From contig NZ_CP016537.2 in assembly GCF_001687585.2 (NCBI RefSeq), positions 2,762,001 to 2,826,000 of the forward strand: a DNA stretch of 64,000 bases, written 5' to 3'. The notes under the pieces are model-generated. The model had not been told where the DNA came from and did no database searches. It saw nothing but the letters and a program-made list of their open reading frames with translations. This DNA is from Planococcus halocryophilus. Lineage in GTDB: Bacteria; Bacillota; Bacilli; Bacillales_A; Planococcaceae. The translations under genes and the position numbers were made by a program. Below are positions 27,297-36,733 of this stretch, piece after piece (the first letter of the stretch is position 1; every line of letters starts with the position of its first letter).

Positions 27297-27412
27297 TTGT
27301 CTAGCTCTAGCGGCCAAATTCTAGGGTCGTAAGCCACTCTAACTGTGCGGCAGAAAAACGCCACTTCGTCAGAGCGGCTTACGCCCGTCGAATCTACACG
27401 GCCGCTTCCTCT
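27297..27412. repeat. Dispersed repeat family R1, copy at 27.3 kb
   Basis: About 115 bp. Read on the minus strand it contains GCCGTGTAGATTCGACGGGC, GTAAGCCGCTCTGACGAAG and GGCTTACGACCCTAGAAT. It is collinear with the sequence at 44328-44440, with only scattered differences. It lies just after the speB stop. No coding potential was recognised. Confidence 0.75.
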
Positions 27413-27416
27413 TTTT

Positions 27417-28289
27417 TTATTTAATCCAACCAAGTATCATTTCGCGCATTAATTTGCTTGCTGTGTTCGCTGTTTGGTCAGAATGGTCGTAAACTGGTGC
27501 TAGTTCTACAAGATCAAAACCAACTACGTTCACGCCTGACGCTGCGATAGCGTGGATAGATGCTAATAGTTCACGAGACGTGATACCGCCTGCGTCAACT
27601 GTTCCAGTGCCTGGTGCGTGTGCAGGGTCTAATACGTCCATATCAATCGTGACATAGACATTGCGACCTTCAAGTGTTGGCAATACTTCTTTTAAAGGCT
27701 CAAGCACTTCAAATTTCGAAAGGTGCATGCCGTTTTCTTTTGCCCAGTCGAATTCTTCTTTCATCCCTGAACGAATACCAAATGAATAGACGTTTTTCGG
27801 TCCGATGTGATCTGCGATTTTGCGAATTGGTGTCGAATGTGAGTATTCTTCGCCTTCGTAGTTTTCGCGAAGATCTGTGTGTGCATCAAAGTGAATGATT
27901 GCCAAATCGTCGTATTTGCTTGCGACTGCTTTCATTACTGGCAATGACACCAAATGCTCGCCACCCATACCCATTGGAATTTTTTCGTCCGCTAAAAGCG
28001 TGTGCACATAAGTTTCGATTTCCGCTAAGCTTTTTTCCGGATTGCCGAATGGCAATGGAATATCACCTGCATCAAAAAACTTTACGTCACCTAGTTCGCG
28101 GTCAAGGTACGGGCTATATTCTTCTAGTCCAATTGAAACTTCGCGAATTTTGTTCGGGCCAAAACGAGAACCTGGACGGTAACTCACTGTCCAATCCATC
28201 GGCATGCCGTAAAGAACCGCTTTTGATTCTTCGTAATTCGGATGACTTTTGATAAATACTTTTCCTGAATATGTTTCGTCAAATCTCAT
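27417..28289 (-). CDS. speB: Agmatinase
   Basis: 290 residues of the ureohydrolase family. It hydrolyses agmatine to putrescine and urea. The Mn ligand motifs are GMGGEHL, IIHFDAHTDLR and TIDMDVLDPAHAPGTGT, all intact. It lies 3 bp downstream of speE, so the pair makes putrescine and then spermidine, as in B. subtilis. An arginase would usually lack the strict synteny with speE. Confidence 0.95.
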   Translation of the reverse strand: MRFDETYSGKVFIKSHPNYEESKAVLYGMPMDWTVSYRPGSRFGPNKIREVSIGLEEYSPYLDRELGDVKFFDAGDIPLPFGNPEKSLAEIETYVHTLLADEKIPMGMGGEHLVSLPVMKAVASKYDDLAIIHFDAHTDLRENYEGEEYSHSTPIRKIADHIGPKNVYSFGIRSGMKEEFDWAKENGMHLSKFEVLEPLKEVLPTLEGRNVYVTIDMDVLDPAHAPGTGTVDAGGITSRELLASIHAIAASGVNVVGFDLVELAPVYDHSDQTANTASKLMREMILGWIK

Positions 28290-28292
28290 GTT

Positions 28293-29126
28293 TTATTCTC
28301 CTGTTAAATCTTTCACGAATTTCGGTAAAACAAACGCAGCGTTGTGCAACTCTGGCGTATAGTATTTCGTGTCGATTTCATGGAAACGTTCTGCTGGTAC
28401 TTCTAATGGGTTGTACTTTTTCGAACCAATCGTGAACGCCCACAAACCACTTGGGTATGTTGGAATGTTCGCCAAATACAAGTTCGTGATTGGGAAAATT
28501 TCTTTTACATCACTTTGAACTTGCTTGATCAAATCTGCTTTAAACCATGGGTTGTCAGATTGCGCGACGAAAATACCGTCTTCTTTTAATGCTTTTGAAA
28601 TTCCTGCATAAAAGCCTTTTGAGAATAAGTTTACAGCTGGTCCAACGGGTTCAGTTGAATCTACCATAATCACGTCAAACTCGTTGTCTGATTCTGCGAT
28701 GTGCATGAACCCGTCTCCAACGATAACTTCCACGCGTGAATCTTCTAAACCTGACGCAATGCTAGGCAAGAATTTTTTTGAGTACTCGATTACTTTTCCA
28801 TCGATGTCGACAAGTGTCGCTTTTTTAACAGACGGGTGCTTTAAAATCTCACGGATTACGCCACCATCACCGCCACCAACTACTAGTACGTTTTCTGGGT
28901 TTGGGTGTGTAAACAATGGAACGTGTGCGACCATTTCGTGATAAACAAATTCGTCTTTTTCAGAAGTCATGACCATGCCATCTAAAAACAACATATTGCC
29001 CCATTCAGCTGTTTCTGCCATTTCAAGAAATTGAAAATCTGTTTGTTCTGTATGAAGGGTTTTGTTGATTTTCATCGTAATCCCAAAGTTTTCTGTTTGC
29101 TTTTCTGTATACCAAAATCCTGCCAT
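28293..29126 (-). CDS. speE: Spermidine synthase
   Basis: A 277-residue aminopropyltransferase that makes spermidine from putrescine and decarboxylated SAM. Motifs: [20 protein letters not shown] for the nucleotide, the catalytic Asp in [14 protein letters not shown], and the N-terminal strand domain ending with the DEFVYHEM gate. The length fits the family. It is first gene of speE-speB. Confidence 0.96.
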   Translation of the reverse strand: MAGFWYTEKQTENFGITMKINKTLHTEQTDFQFLEMAETAEWGNMLFLDGMVMTSEKDEFVYHEMVAHVPLFTHPNPENVLVVGGGDGGVIREILKHPSVKKATLVDIDGKVIEYSKKFLPSIASGLEDSRVEVIVGDGFMHIAESDNEFDVIMVDSTEPVGPAVNLFSKGFYAGISKALKEDGIFVAQSDNPWFKADLIKQVQSDVKEIFPITNLYLANIPTYPSGLWAFTIGSKKYNPLEVPAERFHEIDTKYYTPELHNAAFVLPKFVKDLTGE

Positions 29127-29523
29127 CTATAATCAAACTCCTTTTCATTCTGAATAAAATCCACTTAAAAAAGTATAAGTGTTTTCAAAAAAAGTGCAAT
29201 ATTTATTTCATACTCCTCTTTACCCGCTCAACACTGCACTACACTAAAAATAAAAAGGTTTTCTGTACAGGGAATCTTTTCCCTTCACAGAAAACCTTTT
29301 TAAATCCTGATGGTGCGGAGAAAGAGACATGAGGCATTGGGCTTGGGTTTTATCGCAATGGCTCACGGCACTTGCTCGCTATCAGGTGTCCTAGCTTTCT
29401 ATTGAAAAGCTGTAGTTCTAGTGTACTGCCTTTTATAGACAACTTCAACCATCCGGTAGACGCAATTTGAAATGTCACATTCTGTTCAAAAATCATTTTT
29501 TCATTACACAAACACGCTTTTTA
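29127..29523. other. Intergenic region between speE and ywhD
   Basis: About 400 bp without a supported gene. It holds the upstream region of speE, a strong hairpin at 29252-29301 and about 120 bp of GC-richer sequence (29310-29430) that looks like decayed repeat but matches neither repeat family clearly. Nothing else was recognised. Confidence 0.6.
29252..29301 (-). terminator. Terminator, probably of ywhD
   Basis: The arms AAAAAGGTTTTCTGT and ACAGAAAACCTTTTT enclose a second small stem (AGGGAA...TTCCCT). The minus-strand reading ends in a T-rich run. It lies about 220 bp after the ywhD stop. Confidence 0.75.
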
Positions 29524-30039
29524 TCATCTACCTAAATCTTGGTGAAGTTGCTCTGAGCTATTGTTCCACATTTCTGCGTTATGCGATTCCAAATAGTCAG
29601 CCAGTATGCGTTTTGATGGCTCATCCATTTGTTCCACAAGAATTTTACGTTTCATCGACTTGTCCATGCGGTTAACATGGTCAGCCAAAATCTTGTAGCC
29701 TCTACGTTTTTCACGATTAACCACCATTTCACACGCTGCAACTCCTGCGTAATAAGGTCCGATTGGATTAAAATCGATGGTAATCCACACAAGCCAATAA
29801 TCTTTGCCACCTGCCGAATCTTCTCGGTTAGTTGTAAATTTAATGCCTCGCTCTACTTCACTGCGGGCATGCATTGCACCAATATCGATAAAAGCTTCTT
29901 GCTCTTCTACGTCAATAAATAATGGAGAAACGTTCTCCAAAGATAGAGAACCGATACCGTACCCTTTATGACCACCCGTTGGATCATTTTTTATAATGGT
30001 AAATCCTACTTTTTGTTTTGGTTTTTCTTCATTCGCCAT
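29524..30039 (-). CDS. ywhD: YwhD family protein (unknown function)
   Basis: 171 residues matching YwhD of bacilli, a soluble protein of no known activity. Recognisable stretches are KVGFTIIKNDPTGGHKGYGI, VERGIKFTTNREDS and VNREKRRGYKILADHVNRMD. The ATG at 30039 has GGAGG 7 bases upstream; an upstream in-frame extension lacks support. It is divergent from ywhB across 62 bp, the order known from B. subtilis. Confidence 0.85.
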   Translation of the reverse strand: MANEEKPKQKVGFTIIKNDPTGGHKGYGIGSLSLENVSPLFIDVEEQEAFIDIGAMHARSEVERGIKFTTNREDSAGGKDYWLVWITIDFNPIGPYYAGVAACEMVVNREKRRGYKILADHVNRMDKSMKRKILVEQMDEPSKRILADYLESHNAEMWNNSSEQLHQDLGR

Positions 30040-30101
30040 TGTCTGAATCCTCCGTTCTGCTATGATGATAGTATTCTTAAGAAAAAGGAGCTGCATCCAT
30101 T

Positions 30102-30287
30102 ATGCCATACGTCACTGTAAAAATGCTCGAAGGGCGCACAGAAGATCAAAAACGCGCACTAGTCGAAAAAGTATCTGAAGCTGTTTCTGAAACAACTGGT
30201 GCACCTATCGAAAACGTCACTGTCTTTATCGAAGACTTGAAAAAAAGCAATTACGGCACAAAAGGCAAACTCTTTAGCGATCAATAA
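30102..30287 (+). CDS. ywhB: 4-oxalocrotonate tautomerase-like protein YwhB
   Basis: 61 residues, the usual size of the 4-OT family. The start MPYVTVKMLEGRTEDQKRAL supplies the catalytic Pro1 after Met removal, and the later ENVTVFIEDLKKSNYG block is conserved. It tautomerises dienols in vitro in B. subtilis; the true substrate is unknown. The RBS AAAAAGGAG precedes the ATG. It is followed directly by a dispersed repeat. Confidence 0.92.
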   Translation: MPYVTVKMLEGRTEDQKRALVEKVSEAVSETTGAPIENVTVFIEDLKKSNYGTKGKLFSDQ

Positions 30288-30291
30288 AAAA

Positions 30292-30548
30292 AAGTGGAAA
30301 TGGCCATTCAGCTCCGACAAGCATAAGGCGCGGTGGCGAAGCGACGTGTTTTCAGTCGCACAGCCAGCGTGACTTATGACTCGAGGAGCTGGCCATTGCA
30401 GCTGGATCAAAGAAAAGTGAAAGTGCCTGGTCAGCTCCGACAGGCATAAGGCAGACCGGCAGTGTGGCGATCTTTGCCACACAGTTGGATTGACTTATGT
30501 CCCGAGGAGCTAGGCACTTGCAACTGGATCAAAGAAATGTGAAAGTGC
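30292..30548. repeat. Tandem pair of dispersed repeat family R1 units
   Basis: Two units of about 115-130 bp in a row. Each starts near AAAGTG(G)AAAKKG, has CAGCTCCGACARGCATAAGG in the middle and ends GCWRCTGGATCAAAGAAA before the next unit begins. Both can fold (GCTCCTCGAG-type complement near the end). Related units occur at 44316-44635. This accounts for the 307-bp gap between ywhB and ywgA; no gene is seen. Confidence 0.75.
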
Positions 30549-30568
30549 CTTTTACTCATTAAATACCT

Positions 30569-30594
30569 CAAAAACTCCCGTTACGGGAGTTTTT
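30569..30594 (-). terminator. Terminator of ywfO-ywgA
   Basis: The palindrome AAAACTCCCGTTACGGGAGTTTT, with T-runs on both strands, sits directly at the ywgA stop codon. Confidence 0.85.
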
Positions 30595-31089
30595 TTAAGT
30601 CCTTAATTCTTCAATAAAAGCAAAAGCTTCGTCAATTTCTTCTGCAGTAAAGTTCAATTTCCCTTTAACCACATGCAATTTATCGATTTGTTCTTGTTTA
30701 TTCAAATGATCAAAATAAAGAAGTGTTGCGGTCAATTCCAAAAACCGACCACTTTTAGCATTTAATTTTCCTGCAGTGAGTGGGTTATCTAGAATCGATT
30801 CCCCCAAAACTTTACGGAATTCTTGGCCTTCTTCCGTTACGCTATATTTATATTGAACATAAGAACCTTTGTCTTCTAATGCTTCTGACAAAAACCCCAT
30901 GTCGCATAATTCTTCCACACGAGCAGTTAGTTCTTCTGAATACGGTCCATAAATATGAAACTCATACTTTTCCTGAAACGGAATGTCTAGTTTCTTCATG
31001 ATGTAAATCATTTTCTGCAATTTTTTGCGGCCGGTTACGCCTTCCGCAGTGGCAATAAAGTCCACGATTTTTGCGTGTCCCTGGAGCAA
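30595..31089 (-). CDS. ywgA: YwgA family protein (unknown function)
   Basis: 164 residues. It is recognisable as YwgA of bacilli (AKIVDFIATAEGVTGRKKLQ, YEFHIYGPYSEELTARVEEL). The fold looks like a winged-helix/GepA-like type: a basic helix pair followed by a strand turn and a helical tail. No catalytic residues stand out. It starts one base after the ywfO stop, so it shares that transcript. Confidence 0.8.
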   Translation of the reverse strand: MLQGHAKIVDFIATAEGVTGRKKLQKMIYIMKKLDIPFQEKYEFHIYGPYSEELTARVEELCDMGFLSEALEDKGSYVQYKYSVTEEGQEFRKVLGESILDNPLTAGKLNAKSGRFLELTATLLYFDHLNKQEQIDKLHVVKGKLNFTAEEIDEAFAFIEELRT

Positions 31090-32394
31090 CTATATCCCTC
31101 CTTCTCGAAGCATTTCCAAAATCTGATGCTTGATAGCGGTTTTCTTGCCATCAATTAATAATTCAGCTGGAAAATACAATTTATAATCCGTTCTGCGTTT
31201 ACCGGAAATCGCATCCACAATTTGAGACAAACGTGATAATTCTTTAATATCACCGTTTGGCATCAGTAAATGAATCGGCAAACGCTCTTCTTCTTCTCCT
31301 GGTCGGTAAAAATCATATGGCAAGTCAGACGTAGAGTCATCGATCAAATAATATTCCGGGTCAATGCCGGCAGACCGGAACAGTTCGGCCAATTCACCTA
31401 GCTTTTTATAATCTTTGCCTGGGTCAAAATCGACATACTGGAACAAACGTCGATTCACAAAACGGTCGCAAAGGTCCGCTAAAATCGGATCGCGCTCAGT
31501 CATCCATAATTGGAAATACGTCATTAAAACGCCTTCATCTAACGCCAAATACTCTTTCAACGTAAAGCTCTGATCAAAAAATGATAGGAAATGAGTTGGT
31601 GGCTGTTCAAACTTATAGCCACTTGCACTCAACTCTTTTGCTCGTTGAAGAATTTTCCGCAAAATAACTTCTGCACTTCGGGCAACCGGATGGAAATACA
31701 CTTGCCAATACATTTGGTAACGGCTCATGATGTAATCTTCCACTGCATGCATACCGCTCGACTTGATGACGACTTGATCATCTAATGGACGCATCACGCG
31801 AAGAATCCGCTCCATATCAAAATGGCCATAAGATACCCCTGTATAATAAGCATCTCGCTGAAGGTAATCCATACGATCTGCATCTATCTGACTGGAAATT
31901 AATGAAACGACTTGTTTATTTGAGTACGTTTTTGCAATCACTTCTGCCACTTTTGTCGGAAAATCTGTAGACACTTTTTGAAGGATTTCATTGACCTCCG
32001 TATCTCCTAATAGAATTTTCCGCGTATATTCTTCGTGGTCAAGTGCAAAAACTTTTTCAAATGAATGCGAGAACGGCCCGTGTCCTAAATCGTGCAAAAG
32101 TGCTGCACATAATACAACTAGACGCTCACTTTCATCCCATTCCGGACGACCATGAAAAATATCATCCGAAATACGGCGTACAATTTCGTACACACCAAGT
32201 GAGTGATTAAAACGGCTATGTTCCGCGCCATGGAATACTAAATAAGAGGTGCCCAATTGCTTAATTCTGCGCAAACGCTGAACTTCACGCGAATTGATCA
32301 AATCCCAAATCACTTGGTCGCGCACATGGATATATCGGTGAACCGGATCTTTAAAAACTTTTTCTTCAGCTAATTTTTGTGTTGCGTAGCTCAC
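31090..32394 (-). CDS. ywfO: HD-domain phosphohydrolase YwfO
   Basis: 434 residues with the HD metal site HDLGHGPFSHSFE preceded by the SRFNHSLGVYEIVRRI helix, the layout of dNTP triphosphohydrolases (SAMHD1/YwfO type). QIDADRMDYLQRDAYYTGVSYG completes the active-site region. It probably hydrolyses nucleotides in the cytoplasm. It is upstream of and coupled to ywgA. The length is typical. Confidence 0.9.
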   Translation of the reverse strand: MSYATQKLAEEKVFKDPVHRYIHVRDQVIWDLINSREVQRLRRIKQLGTSYLVFHGAEHSRFNHSLGVYEIVRRISDDIFHGRPEWDESERLVVLCAALLHDLGHGPFSHSFEKVFALDHEEYTRKILLGDTEVNEILQKVSTDFPTKVAEVIAKTYSNKQVVSLISSQIDADRMDYLQRDAYYTGVSYGHFDMERILRVMRPLDDQVVIKSSGMHAVEDYIMSRYQMYWQVYFHPVARSAEVILRKILQRAKELSASGYKFEQPPTHFLSFFDQSFTLKEYLALDEGVLMTYFQLWMTERDPILADLCDRFVNRRLFQYVDFDPGKDYKKLGELAELFRSAGIDPEYYLIDDSTSDLPYDFYRPGEEEERLPIHLLMPNGDIKELSRLSQIVDAISGKRRTDYKLYFPAELLIDGKKTAIKHQILEMLREGGI

Positions 32395-32447
32395 TTGCGC
32401 ACCTCCGTTTTTTCATGTACCAGCTATTCTACACTAGGGTCTCGCTG

Positions 32448-33269
32448 CTATTCAAGGGGACGTTCTAGCATTTTACGGTTGCGTTCAACAACGCGATTTA
32501 AATAAAATCCGTATAACTCTGTCTCATCAGGCTGCAAAGACATTGGTGCCGGTCTTTCCATTAAATCATGTAGGTCAATTACTACTTCTTGAACCGTAAT
32601 TTTTCTACCGAGCAACTCACTGAGCGATGCCATTGTTTCAGGTTTTATTTCTGGGTAAGTGAATTTGGTTTCTTCGTTTTGTAATCCCGCATTGTAAAAA
32701 TCACGAATGATTTCAGCACGTTTTGCACCGCTGCCTTCGACACATAAATATACTTGCACCGCGATTCCGCTACGAATTCGGCGTTGTGAGATGCCAGCGA
32801 ATTTCTGGCCGTTAATGCTGAGGTCATAAGAACCAGGGCAATACGAGCCGACAATTTCATACGCTTCAATAGTAGCTTCCGGGAAAAGTTCACGCACCAA
32901 ATCGAGCATCAAGTCGTAACCTGCTGAGATATCGATGGCGTTGTCTTTTTCCGATAGCACGAGCGAGATGTTTAAAACACCAGCGTCCAGTACAACTGCC
33001 AGTCCTCCAGAATTTCGTACAATCGGCGTAAAGCCATAGTCTTTTAATACATCCATGCCTTTTTCAATATGCGGCAAACGATGATCTTGGATCCCTAACA
33101 CTACCGTATCGTCATGCACCCATGTTCGAACGGTTGGTGCGCTTTTACCCGCCCCCACCAACTCGCATAATGTGTCGTCCGCTGCAAATGATTCAAGCGC
33201 AGAGCGACTTTTCGCGCTTAGCGACTGATCCCAAAAACGCCAAGCTGTTTCTTCAAAAAATAACGGCAT
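32448..33269 (-). CDS. lipL: Octanoyl-[GcvH]:protein N-octanoyltransferase LipL
   Basis: 273 residues of the lipoate-ligase/biotinyl-transferase fold. It moves octanoate from GcvH to the E2 subunits of dehydrogenases. [25 protein letters not shown] contains the conserved Cys region and substrate lysine. [20 protein letters not shown] is the RRxxGG-like block. The ATG at 33269 has AGAGGAG 9 bases upstream, better than the GTG two codons earlier. It is divergent from hemQ, as in B. subtilis (ywfL/ywfI). Confidence 0.88.
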   Translation of the reverse strand: MPLFFEETAWRFWDQSLSAKSRSALESFAADDTLCELVGAGKSAPTVRTWVHDDTVVLGIQDHRLPHIEKGMDVLKDYGFTPIVRNSGGLAVVLDAGVLNISLVLSEKDNAIDISAGYDLMLDLVRELFPEATIEAYEIVGSYCPGSYDLSINGQKFAGISQRRIRSGIAVQVYLCVEGSGAKRAEIIRDFYNAGLQNEETKFTYPEIKPETMASLSELLGRKITVQEVVIDLHDLMERPAPMSLQPDETELYGFYLNRVVERNRKMLERPLE

Positions 33270-33444
33270 GCCCACTTCTCCTCTTTCTACAATTCCTTAT
33301 CTTCAGTTTACCCTTTTCATCATGTGCTGAAAAGCCGTGTGTGCTATGTCGAATTCGTGACAGGCGCTAGTTTTAAAGGAACTTAGATGCTTGTTGTGCT
33401 AAACTGAAAAGCGAGAGATTTATATTAAAAGGAGTGTTTGAATA

Positions 33445-34194
33445 ATGAATGAAGCAGCAATTACATTAGACGGCTGGTACGTTCTCCATGATTTCCGCTC
33501 AATGGACTGGGTTTCGTGGAAAATGCTAACGGACGAAGAACGCCAATTTGCGATCGACGAATTCCAAGCATTCATGGACAAAATCAACCAAGCTGATGAA
33601 AATAAAACCGGCGCACACGCGTTGTATTCAATTGTTGGCCAAAAAGCCGACTTGATGCTAATGATGTTGCGCGAAACAATGGACGAATTAAACGAACTTG
33701 AAACAGAATACAATAAGCTAACATTGATTGCTTATACCGTTCCTACGTACTCATATGTTTCAGTCGTTGAACTTTCCAACTACCTTGCTGGAAAATCTGA
33801 TGAAGATCCTTACCAAAACCCACATATTCGTTCGCGTCTATACCCAGAACTTCAACGTTCGCAGTATATTTGCTTCTATCCAATGGACAAGCGTCGCGAT
33901 GGCGATGACAACTGGTACATGCTACCAATGGATACGCGCAAAGAGTTGATGCTATCTCACGGTAAAATCGGCCGTAGCTATGCAGGTAAAGTAAAACAGA
34001 TCATTTCTGGATCTGTCGGCTTTGACGATTACGAATGGGGCGTTACATTGTTCGCAGATGACGTGCTTCAATTCAAGAAATTGATTTACGAAATGCGTTT
34101 TGATGAAGTTAGCGCGCGTTACGCAGAATTCGGTTCATTCTATGTAGGTACACGCCTAGATGCTGAACGTACTGCGAAATTTTTAGAAGTTTAA
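33445..34194 (+). CDS. hemQ: Coproheme decarboxylase HemQ
   Basis: 249 residues of the chlorite-dismutase-like fold. It is the final enzyme of the coproporphyrin-dependent heme pathway of Gram-positives, turning coproheme into heme b. The catalytic Tyr region [10 protein letters not shown] and the axial His block [20 protein letters not shown] are intact. The RBS AAAAGGAG and ATG are clear. A terminator and then a 21-bp repeat locus follow. Confidence 0.96.
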   Translation: MNEAAITLDGWYVLHDFRSMDWVSWKMLTDEERQFAIDEFQAFMDKINQADENKTGAHALYSIVGQKADLMLMMLRETMDELNELETEYNKLTLIAYTVPTYSYVSVVELSNYLAGKSDEDPYQNPHIRSRLYPELQRSQYICFYPMDKRRDGDDNWYMLPMDTRKELMLSHGKIGRSYAGKVKQIISGSVGFDDYEWGVTLFADDVLQFKKLIYEMRFDEVSARYAEFGSFYVGTRLDAERTAKFLEV

Positions 34195-34200
34195 TTGAGT

Positions 34201-34228
34201 AGAGTCGCCTTTTGGCGGCTTTTTTTGT
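34201..34228 (+). terminator. hemQ terminator
   Basis: The stem GTCGCC-TTTT-GGCGGC followed by seven T residues is placed 7 bp after the hemQ stop. Confidence 0.85.
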
Positions 34229-34262
34229 TTGATTTTGTGTGTTTGTAATTCCTTTTTTTGGA

Positions 34263-34492
34263 TATACTGTCCGATTGGAATGAAATACTGTCCGAATTGG
34301 ATCGAATACTGTCCAGATCAACACATTTACTGTCCGGAGCGAAAAAAGGGTGAATTCCCAGCTTCGCGAAGTTGTTTTCCAATTATTTGGATATACTGTC
34401 CGATTGGAATGAAATACTGTCCGATTCGTCCCAAATACTGTCGGAATCAGGTGGAATACTGTCCAAATCAACACGTTTACTGTCCAAATGCT
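34263..34492 (-). repeat. 21-bp-period GACAGTATT arrays, locus 1 (two sub-arrays, 9 units)
   Basis: On the minus strand GGACAGTA recurs nine times. Plus-strand ACTGTCC starts are 34266, 34287, 34308, 34329 and then 34395, 34416, 34437 (ACTGTCG), 34458, 34479. Spacing inside each sub-array is exactly 21 bp. The two sub-arrays share identical sequence at one end (ATATACTGTCCGATTGGAAT and its continuation) and similar sequence at the other, so one arose by duplicating the other plus a unit. It lies beyond the ywdK terminator, in a region convergent with hemQ. Confidence 0.9.
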
Positions 34493-34493
34493 A

Positions 34494-34525
34494 AAAAAGG
34501 GCAATCCGCGCAAAGCGGATTGCCC
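34494..34525 (-). terminator. ywdK terminator
   Basis: On the minus strand GGGCAATCCGC, TTTG, then GCGGATTGCCC followed by a T-run, 13 bp after the ywdK stop. Confidence 0.88.
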
Positions 34526-34537
34526 TACTCAAACCTA

Positions 34538-34915
34538 TTACAGTGCTTTCACTGCCGCAACTACGATCATTACCCAAGCAGCGATAAACGCGAGACCACC
34601 AATTGGCGTAATGGCACCAAGAATGCTGATGCCCGTTAAGCTTAATACATATAAGCTACCTGAGAAAATGATGATTCCGGCAAGCATTAAATAGCCAGCC
34701 CAGTTTAATGAACCAAGCGAACCGAGTAGCGATGAGCTCATCAAAATCGCGACTACCATCAAGCCGATCGAGTGGAACATTTGATATTGTACAGCGGTTT
34801 GCCATGTATCTAAATATTTGTCTGCCACACGACCTTCTAATAGATGCGCTCCGAATGCGCCAAATGCGACAGACAATAGAGCATTAACCGCTCCAGCAAT
34901 TAAGAAAAACTTCAT
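34538..34915 (-). CDS. ywdK: DUF423 membrane protein YwdK
   Basis: 125 residues with four hydrophobic helices and the family start MKFFLIAGAVNALLSVAFGAFGAH. AVQYQMFHSIGLM and the TPIGGLAFIAAWVM block are DUF423 hallmarks. The function is unknown. It is 20 bp after ywdI, in the ywdI-ywdK order of B. subtilis. Confidence 0.88.
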   Translation of the reverse strand: MKFFLIAGAVNALLSVAFGAFGAHLLEGRVADKYLDTWQTAVQYQMFHSIGLMVVAILMSSSLLGSLGSLNWAGYLMLAGIIIFSGSLYVLSLTGISILGAITPIGGLAFIAAWVMIVVAAVKAL

Positions 34916-34935
34916 AGTCGACTTCCTCTTTCCAT

Positions 34936-35202
34936 TTAAAATTCAAACAGCGAATCACCGTTTGCGTCTTCTTCTTTCAGCTTGTTGACGGCAGTTACTG
35001 TCTGCGTTTGCGGCTGAGGGGAAGAAAGCGGCACGGCACGTGGTGCTTGGATATCGCTCATTGGTTGATCGTCTTCTAACAACAAATCACACAATGCGCG
35101 AATGGCAGCGACCGAGTCACGAGCTTTTGCCACATCACCGCTACGAGCACGAGTTGTATGTTTGTCGATTTCATTTAAAATCCGCATAGTGTCGATGGCC
35201 AT
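34936..35202 (-). CDS. ywdI: YwdI family protein
   Basis: 88 residues, soluble and polar. The N-terminal half is helical (MRILNEIDKHTTRARSGDVA, VAAIRALCDLLLED). The C-terminal half is a low-complexity linker of Pro, Gln and Thr ending DANGDSLFEF. It matches YwdI in length and position between ywdK and ung. The function is unknown. Confidence 0.8.
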   Translation of the reverse strand: MAIDTMRILNEIDKHTTRARSGDVAKARDSVAAIRALCDLLLEDDQPMSDIQAPRAVPLSSPQPQTQTVTAVNKLKEEDANGDSLFEF

Positions 35203-35263
35203 GTTACAGCCCCCCTCTCCGTTTTTGATTTCATTTCATTTTAACACGCTACTCTTCTACAGG

Positions 35264-35938
35264 TCAGTCTAAACAGAAATCGATTGGCGCTTGGCCGCGG
35301 CTTTGTAACAGACTGTTCACTTTTGAATACGGACGACTGCCGAAAAATCCGCGATGCGCGCTAAGTGGACTTGGATGAGGTGCTTCAAGTACATCGTGTT
35401 TATCCATATCAATTAAGCGTTTCTTCGTTTGCGCAGGTCTTCCCCATAATACGAAAATGAGGGGTTCATCACGTTCAGATAATTTGCGAATCACTTCATC
35501 CGTCAGCGTTTCCCACCCTTTATCGCGATGGGAATGTGCTTCGCCCGCTCTCACTGTTAAAACAGTGTTCATCATTAAAACGCCTTGATCAGCCCATTTG
35601 GTTAAGATGCCGTCTTTTGGTTGGGCGCAGCCAATATCTTCTTGTAATTCTTTAAATAAATTCCGTAAACTTGGCGGATGCTTTACTCCTGATAAAACAG
35701 AAAAACTCAGTCCATGTGCTTGGTCTGGGCCATGATAAGGATCTTGTCCGAGAATCACGACTTTCACATCGCGATACGCTGTATGTTCAAAAGCTGACCA
35801 GATGTTTTCCATTGCTGGATAAATTGTTTGTTCAGCGTATTCTTTTTTCAGAAACTCACGCAACTTCGTGTAATACGGTTTACCGAATTCTTCACCTAGG
35901 ATGTCTTGCCAGTCGTTATGGAAAATTCGTTTTTCCAA
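35264..35938 (-). CDS. ung: Uracil-DNA glycosylase
   Basis: 224 residues of family 1 UDG, removing uracil from DNA. The catalytic water-activating motif is VVILGQDPYHGPDQAHGLSF, and the His-containing loop is HPSPLSAHRGFFGS. Two starts are possible: GTG at 35947 overlapping the upstream stop (GTGA), and TTG at 35938. The RBS AAGGAG ends immediately before the GTG but lies about 8 bases before the TTG, so TTG is favoured. The length then fits B. subtilis Ung. Confidence 0.94.
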   Translation of the reverse strand: MEKRIFHNDWQDILGEEFGKPYYTKLREFLKKEYAEQTIYPAMENIWSAFEHTAYRDVKVVILGQDPYHGPDQAHGLSFSVLSGVKHPPSLRNLFKELQEDIGCAQPKDGILTKWADQGVLMMNTVLTVRAGEAHSHRDKGWETLTDEVIRKLSERDEPLIFVLWGRPAQTKKRLIDMDKHDVLEAPHPSPLSAHRGFFGSRPYSKVNSLLQSRGQAPIDFCLD

Positions 35939-35943
35939 CGTTC

Positions 35944-36663
35944 TCACTCCTTAAATTTAACAGTTACATCGTAGTCGACTAAGCCAAACATTTCTTGAAC
36001 AGAACGCACCGCATTGGTTTCTGCAGTTTGGAGTACCCCTTGGCCTTCTGTTTCTTCAAGCATCATTTTCTTCGCTTCCTCAGCCAAATCAAACGCTTCC
36101 GAAATATCGGTGCCGCTACGGAATAAACCTTCATAGGAATACACTTCTACTTGGTCCATAAACAATTCCGGACCTCCTAAAAATTCCGCTGCTGGCAATG
36201 TTAGAGTCGCTGTTTTTGCTTCCTCATCTACCACGATATCGCCTTCTGTCACTTTGGAAAAATCAATTCCTGCACGAACCGACCCTGGAATGACAACCAA
36301 TAATTGGCGTTTGGTTCCTGGCAAATCAAGCCCGATTTCTTTTCCAAACAGCGCATTGTCTTGACGTTCAATAATCACTTTTGAAAAAGCTTCAGCTGTC
36401 GATAGTTCATTGAGTTCCTGAATTTGCTCTAAAAAAACGCCTTTGCTTTCAGTAGCTGTACTGCCTTGGATCATCCAAAAAGTACCGAGTGGCAATGCTA
36501 CCAATAAGAGCAATAAAATCGCAATTAAGACTAGGAACGTATTGCGCCATACTCCCATCAACAATTTAACACTTTTCCAGAAGCCGGATTCTTTCGTTTC
36601 TCCTTGTTCTTTCATTTCTTCTAACAAACGTTCGATCTCTGTCAATTTCGGATCTTTCGCCAT
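35944..36663 (-). CDS. DUF4230 membrane-anchored protein
   Basis: 239 residues. A short charged cytoplasmic N-terminus is followed by one strong membrane helix (about residues 38-63, FLVLIAILLLLLVALPLG). The extracellular part resembles DUF4230 (ELSTAEAFSKVIIERQDNAL, VVIPGSVRAGIDFSKVTEGD, LPAAEFLGGPELFMDQVEVY). The function is unknown. The ATG at 36663 has AGGGG upstream; a much longer frame reaching 36978 crosses the divergent gene and is rejected. It runs into ung. Confidence 0.82.
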   Translation of the reverse strand: MAKDPKLTEIERLLEEMKEQGETKESGFWKSVKLLMGVWRNTFLVLIAILLLLLVALPLGTFWMIQGSTATESKGVFLEQIQELNELSTAEAFSKVIIERQDNALFGKEIGLDLPGTKRQLLVVIPGSVRAGIDFSKVTEGDIVVDEEAKTATLTLPAAEFLGGPELFMDQVEVYSYEGLFRSGTDISEAFDLAEEAKKMMLEETEGQGVLQTAETNAVRSVQEMFGLVDYDVTVKFKE

Positions 36664-36733
36664 TATTTCCCCTACTTTCATATATTTTATTCGGTTCGGC
36701 TTCATGGTACGATTGCTTAAAGGAGCGATGAAG

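Noticed and set aside
29310..29430. Possible structured RNA between speE and ywhD
   Set aside because: GC-richer than its flanks, but I could not find a convincing long stem or a match to a known RNA, so it is left as an unassigned stretch.
34229..34639. Plus-strand open frame with repeated YCP residues across the 21-bp arrays
   Set aside because: It is open only because the repeat has a 21-bp period; no RBS, codon use unlike neighbours, overlaps ywdK on the other strand. It is repeat DNA, not a gene.
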